In this document: positions 44,207 through 57,224 of the stretch, one piece after another | Layout of the letters: each line of letters begins with the position of its first letter | How positions within the stretch are numbered: the stretch's first letter is position 1 | Origin: Aquila chrysaetos chrysaetos | Lineage: Eukaryota; Chordata; Aves; Accipitriformes; Accipitridae | Length of the DNA: 64,000 bases | Assembly (NCBI RefSeq): GCF_900496995.4 | Contig: NC_044029.1 | Location: 930,001-994,000 of the forward strand | Direction: 5' to 3' | Position numbers and translations under genes: made by a program | The notes under the pieces: model-generated | What the model saw: the letters and a program-made list of their open reading frames with translations, nothing else | What the model was told of the DNA's origin: nothing | Database searches by the model: none

Positions 44207-47200
44207 CCTTCAGACCCCCTGCTTTCATCTATAGGTTGGCTTCTGCCGTCACTGAATAACTTGCTAATGCAAACACAGCCACAGGGTGAACATTTGCAGA
44301 CTGACGTTTTAAGTCTGCTAGAATGAGAGCTTTGTTAGCTTTGGAAAGAAATACTTTCTTTTGTAGACACATGCCTAAATATATCTAACACTGCATTAAG
44401 ACGTCGACAGCCTTTATAAAAGAGCTAATTGGTTAAGTTGTCCGTATAAATCTGGCCAGGCTTATAATACTCTAGTCACTTTGAGGGGATGGGTGATTTA
44501 TGGTGAATGGGGAAGTAACATCATTATTTCCCCATTTTCATCAATCACCATGGCAAAGGGTGTGTGAACAGCTATTGTGCTTGTGGTAGCAAATTTTCAG
44601 CTTTGCAAGGCTGCCCAAAGGCAATGGGACAGGGGAAAAAGATGGTGGCTCCTAGCTCACATCGTCCCTCCTGCTGTAATTACAATAATACCTCTTTTAC
44701 AATAGCACTCTGAGCAGCAGCTCTCTCTTTTCTGTGACAGCATTTCAGCCACACTGAGCTAAAAAAGAAATGCATCTCTTTTAACGGGACCATAAGTAGC
44801 TTTGGATGTATAACGCCTCTATAAAACTGCTTGGCAACATGATTTATTGGAGCAGGATCAGTGGTAAAAGTGACTTCTCTGACAGTAATGGATGAAACAC
44901 TTTCAGCATAGCTACTCTGTCTCTGCTTGGTGCCTATGCCAACAGCAGGCTGGTTTTGTCAGTTCATTCATAATCTCTACTTTGCTCTCAGCAGAATCTG
45001 TTGCACAGGACAGGTTTCAGCTATGGCAGATCTTTTTTCCTAGTCCTCTGTGGGAGCTGCTGCAGAAGATGGGTCAGTGCAAATGCTGCTTGATTCCTAA
45101 GGTGCTGTCTGTCTAATTCCACACCCAGACCCTATGGGTAGGCATGAGTTGGGTGCATGCCGCTTCCCTACCCCTCACTGCTGCCCACCCCCCAGTTTCT
45201 GTGAGGAGAAACTTGAGTGAATGGGGTGGAAGGAGCTGCACTGTTCTTAGACTGAGTGTGAGGTCTGGCTGATCAGCAGCCCAAGGTCCCAGGACAGCCT
45301 CAGATATATCGTCTGTGCAGTCCCAGTGAGAAGACTGGGTTGAGGAGCCTGAATTTTAGAAGCAGATTTTTCAAAAGTACAAGTGGAAGTGAAAGATCCC
45401 AGAAACCACATCCTGAAAGATACCATGGGGATTTAGGTGTTTCAATGTCTTTGAGGATCTGGACTCTGATGCGTATGTATCAATCCACTGCCATGTACCA
45501 AGCACAGGATCAGGCCAGTGTCTCCTGTTTTACATCCCCTGCAGCCTGGCCTGCAGTGTGGACTTACAAGTGCCGTGGCCCTTCTCCCTCTCCGGGATCC
45601 CACAAGCCGTTGCCGCTGGACATCGTGAGCTGTGAGCCTCTCACCAACCCCACTTGCTCTGTGGGACCAAGAAGCAGCAGAGATGCTCGGGAGCTATGGA
45701 GCCATCAAGAGGCAGCTGGTGTGGAAAAGCAGGTCCTCAGCCGTGCGCTGCAGCACCCTGACCTGCGTCGTGACTTGGGTGACAGCGTGGCGTCGGGTGT
45801 GCGGTGTGACATCGGCAGCGTGACCTGACACTGGGGGTCCTGGTTCTGGGGGGGGGGCCAGCAGAGCTCACGCCTGTGCTGTGTGGGCAGCTGCACCACC
45901 CACCCTGCCCGTGCCTGGACTTGGAAGCTAAGTGGGTTTGGGTCTAAGTGAGGTGTGTGTTGGGGAAGTGTCTTCTTCAGCATATACTTGTTATCCCCAG
46001 AGAAAACAGAGAAGCATTGCCATGGCAACTATTATCCCTTGACTATTTTTCCAGAGTTTTCTAAGCTCGTTCAATTTTTTTTTTTATATCCCTAGTGTTT
46101 AGTTTAAGGCCTTTCCTAATTGGAATCCAAAGAAACAATTGAAGCATCTTCTGCCATTAGACAGAAAGTTCAGTTACCTTCCCACACAGCTGATGAAGTA
46201 CAAGATCAACAGCATTGAATGTTGCTGTGAGTAAGAGAGGAGAGGATCTGAAATTTGAACTGCATCATACTCAGACAAATGAAACAAATGAAACCTGTTA
46301 CCCAGAGCAAATCATTGAAATAGAAGGTAGTGTACAGCATGACAATTTTTGGCACGCTTTCCCACTGGCAGATCTTTCTAGCTGTTTAATCACTGGTTGC
46401 AGAGTTTCTCAATCCTCTTTATGACTCAGCCTTGCAAAGGAACATCTTTCCAAATCAACATGGGCTGGCTCGTTGAAATTTCTTTCATGAGCTGTAGTAC
46501 TACTTAGCCAGGGTACTTTGAAGGGGCTGGTTACTGCAGTGGTGTTTATTTGGGTTAATTAAGTTCATGTAAAACCATGCCTCTCGCTCTCCAAAGCCTT
46601 GCTTCCACTTGCACACCGATACCCATGCATGGAAAACCCAAGCTGGAGGGGGAGAAAAAACCCTGTGGAGGTATAGGAGGGAGAAAGTTGATGCCCTGGT
46701 TGTGCTCGCTCTGGGGAAGGTGGGTTGGTTGGACATAGTGCCTTGGGTGCCCCATAACTCTCATACTGGCCCTTTGCCCTGGCAGATGTTGGAAGGGGAG
46801 GCTGCCAGACCCTTTCCAATAGGGCTTATGCCGTGGTGGCTGCAGCACAGTTAAACATAGAAAGAGGAAGCAGAGATGCCTCCCAGCTCCTCCAGCCCTG
46901 CCTTGAGCCAGACCACGTCTCCTCTGTGCAGCAGAGCCCAGGAAACAAAGATCTCCCTGGAAATCCTCAGCACGACTCTCCTCCCGCTGTGTTGCCATCT
47001 GCTTTGCCCAAGGCTTTGGTAAATGTCTTCGCGGAGAGCAACGCTCTTCCTCTGAGGACATCCTTGGGGCTGCTTCCCAGGAGGGGTGAAATCCTGAGCC
47101 GCAAGAGCAACTGAGACTGCTCTGAGCACCCCTGCCTGCCCCAGGAGGGGGAAAAACAGAAACGATTTTGTGAGATACTGCTCTTGGGAACCTGCCCTAA

Positions 47201-48839
47201 AACACCCTCCAGCTGGGATCCTGCCCAGCTGATTGCAAAACCACAAAAGCAGTCCTGCAGGTTTTGGAGCGCTTGCTTGATCTGAATGGAAAAGCAGGGT
47301 GTGGAGCAAATAGAGCTGGAAAAAACAGGTACTGCTTCAGGCACACAGGGTGCCCAGGGGTGGTTTTGTTCCTCCCAGGTGTATTTGTTGGTCTGACCAT
47401 GCGTTGACCCCTGTGTAGCTTCACACCTCACCTCTCCAATCTCCCTGGCATGGCTGTGGCACTGCTCACCTTCAGGGCAGGCAGTGCCCTGTTTCCCGCT
47501 TTGTTCCTCAGATGTGCGCTCCAGGCATGATCGGTATCAGCTTTTTAATAGTTGCACAGGACATCGCTCTGGATCCAGGAATGAAGGCCAGATCTTGAAC
47601 CAGGGGAGTCATTTGGCTGGAGACAGCCCTCCACAGAGCTGGTTTATTAACAGGCGGCAGGAGTTCATTTATTTTACATTGCGATGGTGCTATTTCTGAA
47701 CAAGAGAGAAAAATGAAAGTTTTTTCTGTAGCATATGATTTAGTTTTGGGTTTAAAAATCTGTTTATTTTGAATGGAAGCCCAGAATGCACAGAATGTAG
47801 CAAAAATTGCACAGATATGGACAGGGATTTTTGTTCCACCTTTCAAGTTACTCCTGCTCCTGATGCTAAGGCAGTAGCATTTGAAAAGGCTCTGGATGTT
47901 TTCTCTTTCCCTGGAAAGAAATATGTGAAAATAACAATCCTGAAGAAACACTGGAGGCAGCTGCTTCCAGATAACTCTACTGAAAGCAACAAGATACGAC
48001 CAGGCACACCAGGGAGATGAGGAAACTGTCCTGGGAACTGCCACCCAGCCAGAGAGTTTCCCAGTGACTGCAGCTCCCTGTCCTGGGAGATGCAGCAAAG
48101 GGATGAATGGAGCAGTCCTGATATGAAGATAAACACAATAAAAATGTTTGATCCCACAATCCATGAATCCTTTTATCATTAATAGCCATTCAACAGCCCA
48201 CTGTTATGACAAACTCTCCTGGAACATCTCCAGCTCCAGAATTATGACAAGCTAAAAATGATGTCTATTCCCATGGCTATAGACAGAGAGCTGCTACTCA
48301 GCAACAAATGTACCACCAAGTGCCATAAAAATAGCCCCTTTGGAATTATTCAGTGTTTGGGACTTATAATTTCATAGGGGTAAAAATGGATCAATTTTGG
48401 CACAAAATATGCATAATATGTATTCACAGCTTTATAAATAGCATTTATAAAATTATGTGTGTAATTTTATCTTAAACTGATGCTGAGCAAACAGACAAAA
48501 CAATCAACAAGAACTTAGCACACAAGTTTTGTTCTGAGGGGAAATTTTAGCTGCTGGTAACACCTTAGATAACTGTATGACTTTTGTCTTAGAAATGCAG
48601 ATGTCAAAAGAGATCTTCCTCCCCTCTCCCCCCCCCTTCCTTTCTTTTTTTGACAGCTTTAGCGAAAAAAGTTGAAATTACTGCTGTCATGGCAAATGTG
48701 ATGACTGTAAGCCAAAAAAGCAGCCTGGGCCAAAGTTGTCACCCCAGGCAAAATAATTCCACAGCTTTAGCTATTCTGTAGGAGAGAGGTTTCCAAATGC
48801 AGGGCTTTACATCACTTGAGGTCCCAGCTTTTGCAGGTG

Positions 48840-49705
48840 TGTTGTGGTTTCAGCCCAGCCAGCAACAAAGCACCACGAAGCTGCTCCCTCACTCCTCCCC
48901 CTTGGTGGGGTGAGGAGAAAATATAAAGAAAAGCTCATGGGTCGAGACAAGGACAGGGAGGGATCACTCACCAATGATGGTCATGGGCAAAAGACAGACT
49001 CAACTTGGGGAAGAAACAAAATCAATTTAATTTGCTACCAATCAAATCAAAACAAGGATAATGGGGAGTAAAACCCAACCTGAGAACAGCCTCCCCCCAG
49101 CCCTCCCGCCTTCCCGCCTCCACTCCGCTCCCGGTTCTCTCCCCCTCCTCCCGCCGGCGGCGCAGGGGACGGGGGCTGGGGTCGGTTCCTCACACCTTGT
49201 CTCTGCCGCTCCTTCCTCCTCGGGGGGAGGAGGACTCCGCGCTCGGCCCCTGCTCCTCCGAGGAGTCCCTCCCGCGGGAGACGGTCCTTCGTGAACTGCT
49301 CCAGCGTGGGTCCCTTCCATGGGCTGCAGTCCTTCAGGCACAGACTGCTCCAGCGCAGGCTTTCCCCTGGAGTCCCAGCCATCTTGGGGGGCATCTGCTC
49401 CCCTCCATAGGCTGGGGGGGGGGACAGCCTGCCGTCTCACCACAGGCTGTGGGGGCATCCCCTCCTTCCTCACTGATCTCGGTATCTGCAGAGTTGTTCC
49501 TCTCACATTCCAATCCCCCTACTCACTGCAGCTTTCCCCTCTTAAATCTGTTCTCCCACAGGTGTTACCACTATCACTGATGGGCTCAGCCTGGGCCAGC
49601 AGCAGGTCTGACTTGGAGCCAGGGAAGCTTCAAGCAGCTTCTCACAGGAGCCACCCCTGCAGACCCTTCCCCACTACCAAAACCCCGCCACACAAACCCA
49701 GTACA
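48840..49705. mobile_element. solo LTR of an avian endogenous retrovirus (second family)
   Basis: About 866 bp starting TGTTGTGGTTTCAGCCCAGC and ending AACCCAGTACA (TG...CA ends). The GC-rich middle contains CTCCGAGGAG-type repeats, a pattern common in avian ERV LTRs. It carries no coding internal region; open frames inside it (such as 49042-49506 on the minus strand) are by-products of composition. I see no clear target-site duplication, so the ends may be off by a few bases. Confidence 0.8.
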
Positions 49706-52700
49706 AAATGGAGTCACAAATGTGATGGAAATTCAGTTGCTGAAATGGTGCTCCGAGTCAGAACTGGGGTCAGTAGCTGGGACACAACTTGGATTGGCTC
49801 TTCAAGGAGCATTTGGGGACCGTGCTCTTTGGCTTCCTCTCCTGTTACTCTGCTTCCTTTCATCTCCCTCGCCCTGGCAGCACTGATGCGGGGACAAAGC
49901 ATTGGTACTAGTGGGTGAGGGAGATGAGGACTCATTGGAGGCTCCTGGGTGTCCTTCCTTTCCCACTTACTGGCTCTGCTGAAGGGGAGCAGGTACAAAT
50001 ACGAAGGCTTTACCGCTGCCCTGCCCCAGTCTCTCCCGTCTGCCCTCGCCCCTCTGGAGCCTGGCTGCAGGCTGAGGGTCCTTCTTATCTCTAAAGGTGC
50101 TCAGTCACATTGCCAAAGCCCTAGGGAACGGTAGGAGCTAGGGGTGGGGAAGGCGCTATCTGGGGAAAAAATACTGCAACATTGGAGCAATAATGCAGCA
50201 GAACTCAATGTGAGACCTTACAGGAGAGGATGATGATTTTGCTTGAAAGCAGAACTGGTTTCGTTCGCTCACACTCGCATATCTGTACTCATAAGCAAGC
50301 TGGATGCCAGCATCCAACTGGTAGTTTACTCGGGGTCAGATTGCCACAGCCATCACGGATAGTCCCGCTGGGGACTACCCTCCAGAGGAGTGACCTGCGG
50401 CCCACCGGGAAGCACAGGGTGGAGAACTGGATGTGTACCCTCGAGGGTGCCAGCCCCACACAACATCATGCCTCGGAGCTGTGTTTGTGCAGTCTCAAGA
50501 TACAGTGCATGAGCAGACATGGTTGTCCTGTCCTGACCAGAGGGGATAAGGCAGTTTAAAAGTGGGATTTAGCAACTGAGAGAGGAGAATAAAATGGGCT
50601 TCCCAGAGCGGTGCAACAGCATGAGGCAGCAACTTCACTGAAATTCTGAGATCATTCAAAATGTAATGCTTTTCCTTGGAAATCAGCATTAAAAAAAAAT
50701 CGTTTTAATGAAATATGACATTTTTCTTTGGAAAAAAAGAATAGTACATTTAAAAAAAAGTTTTTCCATTTTTTCATATGATTTCACAAAAGTCAATAAA
50801 TATTTTCTGGGGAAAATTACGTCCCTCTTACCATTTTACTGAAATTATCAAATGGTTTCCAGGACAACTTTCCAATAGCACTAGGGTTCACTTTTCTACT
50901 TCTTGAGGGGTCAGGGAGGTCTTGGTCAGAGAAAACAAGGGATAGACAAAAATGTCAGAACTGTGCTTTGATGTTTTCCCACCTCTTGCTAAAGCAAGAA
51001 ATATTGCCTGTTAATGTGATAAAAAGGAGTGAGGCTAGCAGGGGATTTATGCCCTCCTGGAGACATGGTGTGCTAGCTCTCCTCCGAGTTCTCTCATGCT
51101 ATTTCCATGGCAACTCCATATAATGATAACTCCCACTGGTTTTCTTCTTTTATCTGTTATTTTGGTCCCAGATAGTGATGGAGCTGAGGCATACATTTCT
51201 TTCACACCATTTGATGTCCATCGACAACCAAAGTAAATAATGTCCTCATTCTTCAGACCTTTAGGAAGTGCAGTTAGTTCACAGCGCTTTCGGGAATTCA
51301 CCTGCAGAGCTGAACAGAGCTGAGACAGGAAAATCAGTGCTACAGATGCTCAGAGGAAGCTACAAAGGATGAACGCTCACTGTCAGCACAAGGGGACAGG
51401 ATTACATCCCGCTCCTGCCTTTCTCCTCCCCTTGGCCGGGGTACCAGCTGGAGGCTGGGTAGGAGGCCACGGTGAATGGGAGGATGGATGGTTTGGGTGC
51501 AGGGAGATGCATCTCAGCTGTCTTGCCCACGGAGACAGGAGGTTGCTCTGCCTGACTGGGAGATACTCCCATCCCCCCTGCTGTCTGTTTGTGATTGCAG
51601 ATCTGGTCCAGCTCACGAGACAAAGATCAGGAGCTTCTCCCAGGCAGAGCTGCAGCCAGAGAAACCGTCGGCCAAGTGTCCCTAACCCATGACTTCCTCC
51701 CTCTTACGAAATCTCTGCAGCAAGCTGCTGCTGGCTGATCTTACACAGCAGAAGTGGCAGGCGTGCAGCTTGTTCTGGGAAACCTGTGCTTGCTTCATCT
51801 AGCTAATAGGACAGGACAAGGCAAATTGTCAGGATCAGGGTAGAGACTCCACAGAGAGCCTGGAGTCCAGCTGCCAGCATGGGCTGTACCTAGCTTCTGT
51901 GCTTGGCCTGCAATTCAGTCAGTGCCAGGGAGGGCAGGACAGTCTGAATGAGACGACCTATCCCAAGCATCCCCTTACTTCATGTCCTGAGAGCATCCAG
52001 GTGTTTTGGCTATCCTTATTTCTTCCTACAGAGATTCCCGTTTAAGCAAATGTTCAATGCCAGTTGAAAGGGCATCCTCCCTCAGGAAGGGACCTTAAAC
52101 CCCACTGACTTACGCTTGATAGTAGTGCCCCTTCTGAGTAAGGCTGCTGCTCAGAAGAGCTGTCCTACTCTGTTTAGTCCTCTCTGTTCTGTAAACCAGC
52201 TGTTGCTGAGAGCTTTGCTGGGGCTTTGGCTGTTTTAACAGATGGAGAGGCTAATTATGCAAGAAGTTATTCAGTTCTCTGCTGTCAGAGAGATTTGCAA
52301 GGATGGGAGTATGTCAAGGACCAATGCTACTCTGCTGTGAGAGTGGTCACAGCAACTGCATGGAGCAGTGGGGAAGATGGCACTGCACCTGCAGGGACCA
52401 CGTAAAGAGATCAGGACAGTTTCTGGTCTGAAACCTTTTGCTGCTTAACTTCACCTCATCGACACCCAATGACAACAGTTAACCCCAAGGAAAATGGAAA
52501 AGGAGCCAGAAACTCCGTGCTGTGATTAGCCTCTGCTCCCAGGTTAGACAATGTACTTGCTGGCTGGGACTGGTGTCCATCACTACCCAGGTAACGATAA
52601 GCCACTGGCTCAGCTGTGGTCCCAGCCTCTTCGTGCATGAGATGATGTGTGTTTGCAGGGGCTGGTGTGGCTCAGCCTCCAGCTCCCCTGCAGTGACCTG

Positions 52701-55374
52701 AGTCAAGCCGGGGGACTGCAGGCATATGCAATTATCCAGATGCCACCTCCATTACTAGGGGAGGAAGGAGGTCACAGTAGTTTGAGTCTTTGAGTGGAAG
52801 CAGCCCAGGTTTGAGTCTCTTCTCTGAGTGACACGGAGCAACTCACCTGGGCGTGCGGGTGAGCGGTCTCCTCGGGATGGTGGAAATCTGCTCTTGACCT
52901 TGTGCCCTGAATGGAGGGAACAGCATTTCCCCATCATGCTGGCATGGCAGAAGGATAAGCCCATGAAAGATCTCCTGTAGGACTCTTAGAAGTTCAATAG
53001 CCACATCAAAAACAAATGAGGTCACCAATACAAATCCAAGTTCAGCACCTTGTCCACATGTATTATGATCATCCCATCTAATCACAAACCATTCCCCATC
53101 CCCCAGGGCAGAAGTGGGGTTGAGGCAGTGGGGTTAAACACAGCAACAAATCTCTGCTAAGAGGAGGGCCGCAAAGACATGTTTCTAAACTCCTTGTATA
53201 AAATGTTTCTGAAGTTCATTTTTTTTTTATTTCTTAGGATGTTGGTAAGACACATATACCCATGAAAGTTATTCTTTCCAGCCTTAGACATACAGATGCC
53301 TCTAAAGTGAGAACTAAAGCCACAGAAACTTTTGTCATTGATTTTACCAGCAAGAATTTAACTTTTTTGTCCCAGATTTTTACTTCAAATGTATCATCAT
53401 GCTTCTATTAATTTCAATGTGAGCATTGTATGCACAGTTGGAGGCAGAGCATGCCCCAAAAGCTGATTACATTTGAAGAGTGCACTGTGAAAGAGAAATC
53501 AGGCGAGACACTATCAAGGGTTTCATCTCTTTGGGATCCTGTAAAGGAGCATAGAGCTTCTTTCAGCATTTCCTCATTCATTCAATATAGACAAAGTTGA
53601 TTCCACTTTTAGAGATTACCACCAGACAATAAAGACAAATGATATTCAAAAAAAGGCAAGATGCATAATGAAACTTGCAGAGAGAGGACCTTCCCCTCCT
53701 CCCACCCCACTTGTCTCCAGGATTTGGAAAGAATCATTTGTAGCTAGAGCCAGGGCTGGGCACCTCACTAAATCTGGCTTTAGGACTCCTCCTGTCGGAT
53801 GAAAAATGTGATAGTCACCAAGATACGAAGCACTGATCTGGTGTGAACTCACTCAAACACTTTGAATAGATTAAAAATGGTTCATGCTCTACCTTCGTGC
53901 GTTCTGGGTAACTCAGCAGAAATGGAACCATGTGTCCCCAGTGGCTGCAGGTCCTGCAGTGCCCCCGCCGCATTACTGAAGATCCCAATATCAGGGTAAA
54001 ACAGAGGTGGTTCCAGATTTCTGGTCCTCACACGGGACAGGTTTTAGTCCGTCTTTCAGAGAACTCACTAAAGCACAGGGGGGGGCAGAGCTGGTCTCCT
54101 AGGACAGAGGCAGGGCAGCAGGGAGGGTGACACTAGCACCACGATGCTGCAAGAGCTACGGAGGCAGCTCCCAGGTCATCTGAAGCAGTGTTGTAATTGC
54201 CCCACGGTCCTTCCAGCAGCTTAGCAGCTGCCCATGCTGTGGAGAACTGAGCATGCCCTCACCCACCACACTCTCATCTCACAACCCAATAGCTTGCCGC
54301 ACTGCCAGAAACTCACAGATAGGTCTGTTGTGCTGGAAAAACCTTATGCTTTCATCTTGTCCATAGACCACCCAGTAGAGCCAGGTAGATAAATCCATAC
54401 CTATTCTATCCTTTCCCCTTCAAATCAGTGCACACATCCTTGAATCAGTGACTACATCTGCTTGTGAGGTGACTTGCGCTTAAGAGCTAGGCATTTAATC
54501 CTGGCCCTGCCAAGGTCTCAGCTCACACAAATCATTTGCCATTTTAAACCCGAAAGTCAGGATGTAACAAGGGGAACCACAACATAGCCTCGATATATAG
54601 TGATGATGGTGGTGATGGGTAAGGAGGAGAAGGGACACAGACAGGTCATGTTATCTACCTGCAGCTCCTTGCAATGTTATCTACCTGCTGCTTCTCTGCG
54701 TAATAAAATTGTCCTGCCCATGTTGCTGCCAGATATCACCAGCTCTGCCACTGGGGATCTCCAGTCCTGCTGACTGGCCCAGTCCCACCTAGGCAGGCCC
54801 AGCAACTTGGTGGCCTCCATTTGGGAGGCTGGACAGGATGGGGAGCGGAGCTGCCTGGCCAGCCAGGCTGCCAGAAGCACGCCTGCTTGCTGCCCTACCC
54901 CGGTGACTGTCCATCTCCTGAGGCCTCATGAGGCCCCAGGAGTCTGGCGCAGGGTCTGGGGACTGACTGACCCTCCTCGCCCACAGACGTCTCTCCAGAG
55001 GTGGGCAGGAGGTTCTCCAGGCAGCCATTTCTCTCCAGCAGCTGCAATGCAGCCAGTCAGGAAGAGGTTAGTTGAAATCAAACCAAACTGTGCCTAAAAT
55101 AAAATGAGTTCAGAGACAAGCTTTTTGGATTGCTGTATAAAACAAGCTGAACGTCACAGTGGAAAAGCTTCATTTTTAGTCTGGAAAGTTTTAGTGTGGG
55201 TTTTTTTTTTTTCCTATTGGAACATGCTGAGTCAAAGAAATCATTTCATGGGAGCAAAATTGCAGATTTTTACCCAAGTTCAATGAAAGGCCATGAAATA
55301 ACTTTTTTTTTTTTTTTAATGGTTTTAATATTAAAGCCTTAATGAGATGCGGGAGTTTCTGTTTGGTTTTTTTT
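49706..55374. other. intergenic region, no gene recognised
   Basis: No exon with both family resemblance and good splice sites was found. A minus-strand frame at 51047-51301 and a hydrophobic one at 52843-53085 are open, but I cannot support either as a gene. Confidence 0.55.
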
Positions 55375-55376
55375 CC

Positions 55377-55377
<1 letters not shown>

Positions 55378-55408
<31 letters not shown>
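55378..55408. repeat. 31-nt poly-T run (poly-A on minus strand)
   Basis: An uninterrupted run of 31 T, with a shorter T-run near 55304-55318, directly left of a CpG-rich block. Confidence 0.95.
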
Positions 55409-55410
<2 letters not shown>

Positions 55411-55429
55411 TGACAGCAACGAGTTCAGC

Positions 55430-55830
55430 CTGTTTCGCTCTGATCCCAGGGAGGTGCGGACCCCTCCGCCCGCGGCAGGAGCAGCCCACGCCCCCCTCCT
55501 CAAGCCCCGCCCATCCCCGCCCCGCCCATCCCGCCGGCGCGAAGCCCGGGGCTCCGCGGGGCAACGGCGCCACCTGGCGGCCGCGAGGGCACCGCCAGGA
55601 GGAGCCGCCCCGGCGGGTTTCGCCCCTCCCGGCAGAGCGGCCGGCTCCTCTCCCCCACCCGGCAGAGCGGTCTTGCCGCCGCTTCCTCGGAGGAGCCAGG
55701 AACCTAAACCCAGCCTCCTACCTGTTTTTGAGGGGGGTTGCTCTCAATCCTGCCCGAATCAGCCCCGCGGGAAGTGGCCCGCCGGTCTGGAGAGCACCGC
55801 GGGTACCAGGCGGATGCTGAAGGCATGCTG
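55430..55830. promoter_or_regulatory. orphan CpG island
   Basis: About 400 bp of CpG-dense DNA with clustered GC boxes (CCCCGCCC repeated at about 55505-55530) and paired CGGCAGAGCGG motifs. It lies 15 kb from HEBP1 and more than 7 kb from the GPRC5A 3' end, so no recognised gene starts here. The long plus-strand frame across it (55454-56098) is proline/alanine-rich and looks compositional. It could be a lncRNA promoter, an enhancer or a retroposed fragment. Confidence 0.6.
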
Positions 55831-55839
55831 GAGCCGGCG

Positions 55840-57224
55840 TGCCTGGTTGCTCCCTTGGCCCCAGTCTCAGGTGGCTGGGTTAGGGGCTGAGGGTCCGGCT
55901 CCTTCCGGGCAAACAGGCAGTGAGGGAGGGTGGTTCGGCACTGCTAAAACCAGACTGCCCGCGGGAACAGCTTGTCTCTTTGCTCTGATTATAGAGGGGT
56001 CCTGGGTTGACAAAGGGACACTGAGCAATGCCGCAGTGCCTCGTTGCAGAGATTCAAATATGCGTTTGTTCAGTCTGGCAAAACCAGTAAAGAGCTGATC
56101 TGCAGGAAAACGTGCTTCTTACAGCACTGAGCAAGGAGCAGCACCAGTGTCAAGGATGCTACCCAGGTCCCCTTCTCACCATGACTGCAGATCTCACCCT
56201 AAATCTTCAGCATTCTTCACACTCCTGCTCCAGCATTTGAGCCTCAGTGCAGACATTTTTGGGGGCAAACAGCAGACAGCACCGCATGTTGGAGACATGG
56301 CATTCTATTTCAGCTCTTGACTAATTCATTAGAGAACAAGATGCCCATTTTGTAAGCCACAGCCTTTGCTTTCTCCTCAAATGCACCTGTCACCAGTTTG
56401 ATGGGAGAAACTCCTCAGCCAGGCAGAGCCCTGGCTGACTCCAAAGATAGATCCAGATAAGATCAGCCTTGCCGCTTGGGAAGGCAGCACCTGCTCCACA
56501 CCTGGCACTTCAGAAAGCCTTTTGCAGAAAACAGCACTCATATCTAGCATGGTGCTTCACTCATCACCATAGCAAAGGCGAAGCAAACACCAGTTTCCCT
56601 AGAAACTACAGGTGGCACGTTGACTTTAAGGGAGGGAGAGGATCCCACATAGGACAGTTCTGGGTGCAGAAGGGTGAGTGTGCTGCAGATAGGGAGAGGG
56701 GACAGGACAAGTCCCAGGCACACAGTGACCAGGGTGGTCAGGGTGCAGCAGGGACCCCCAGGAGAGACTCCCACAGCCACTGTCCTGCATTGCTCAGTGC
56801 AGTGGCAAAGACTGCCTTGGGGCAGAGGGGGCTGAGTCCCCATGGTTGGGTGGCCCAGTAAGGGCACACGTTAATTGAGCACAGCTGGTCACCAACCCCA
56901 GCCTGGGTGGAGTGATGCAGAGCAGCAGGTACCCAAGAGCTGGGCTTGCTGCCACCGGGGCACACCTCCACTTTGCATTCAAAGCCCCCAGAAAGCAAGC
57001 AAATGCCGACAGGGCCCTTGGACTTCCTTCCCCATGGCTCCCTGCTGGGAGAGGCAGCTGCCACTGCAGCCCTTGGGTCACGAGTGGCCTTGGGTGCTGT
57101 TTCTGGCTCCTGCCAGAAACCACCTGCCTTAGAGACGGAACCTCAGGACTGTTCAGTCCCTTCTGTTCGTAACCACGCAACTTCCTCCAGGGCAAAGGGA
57201 GTAAATGGGGAAAATGAACCTGAA
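55840..57224. other. intergenic region, no gene recognised
   Basis: Between the CpG island and the CR1 copy. Only short, overlapping open frames without family resemblance were seen. Confidence 0.55.

Larger units (their letters stand above)
40290..48839. other. intergenic region, no gene recognised
   Basis: Between HEBP1 and the LTR at 48.8 kb. It holds a possible ancient repeat near 42.9 kb, an A-run at 43382, a TG/TA microsatellite at 44.1 kb and an unexplained Cys-rich open frame at 47.7-48.0 kb. I found no seven-transmembrane exon of the GPRC5 family. Confidence 0.6.

Noticed and set aside
46555-47431. Overlapping minus-strand frames of 150-168 codons
   Set aside because: Three overlapping frames are open at once, none with a domain or splice sites; chance is the simplest explanation.
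49042-49918. Several open frames of 100-200 codons on both strands at 49.0-49.9 kb
   Set aside because: Most of the region is inside the solo LTR; the frames follow its GC-rich composition and show no retroviral or host protein features.
52843-53085. Hydrophobic minus-strand frame as a receptor exon fragment
   Set aside because: It does not match GPRC5-family transmembrane segments and has no supporting splice sites.
55454-56098. 214-codon plus frame over the orphan CpG island
   Set aside because: Proline/alanine/arginine-rich translation typical of GC-rich DNA, with no family resemblance and no splice structure.
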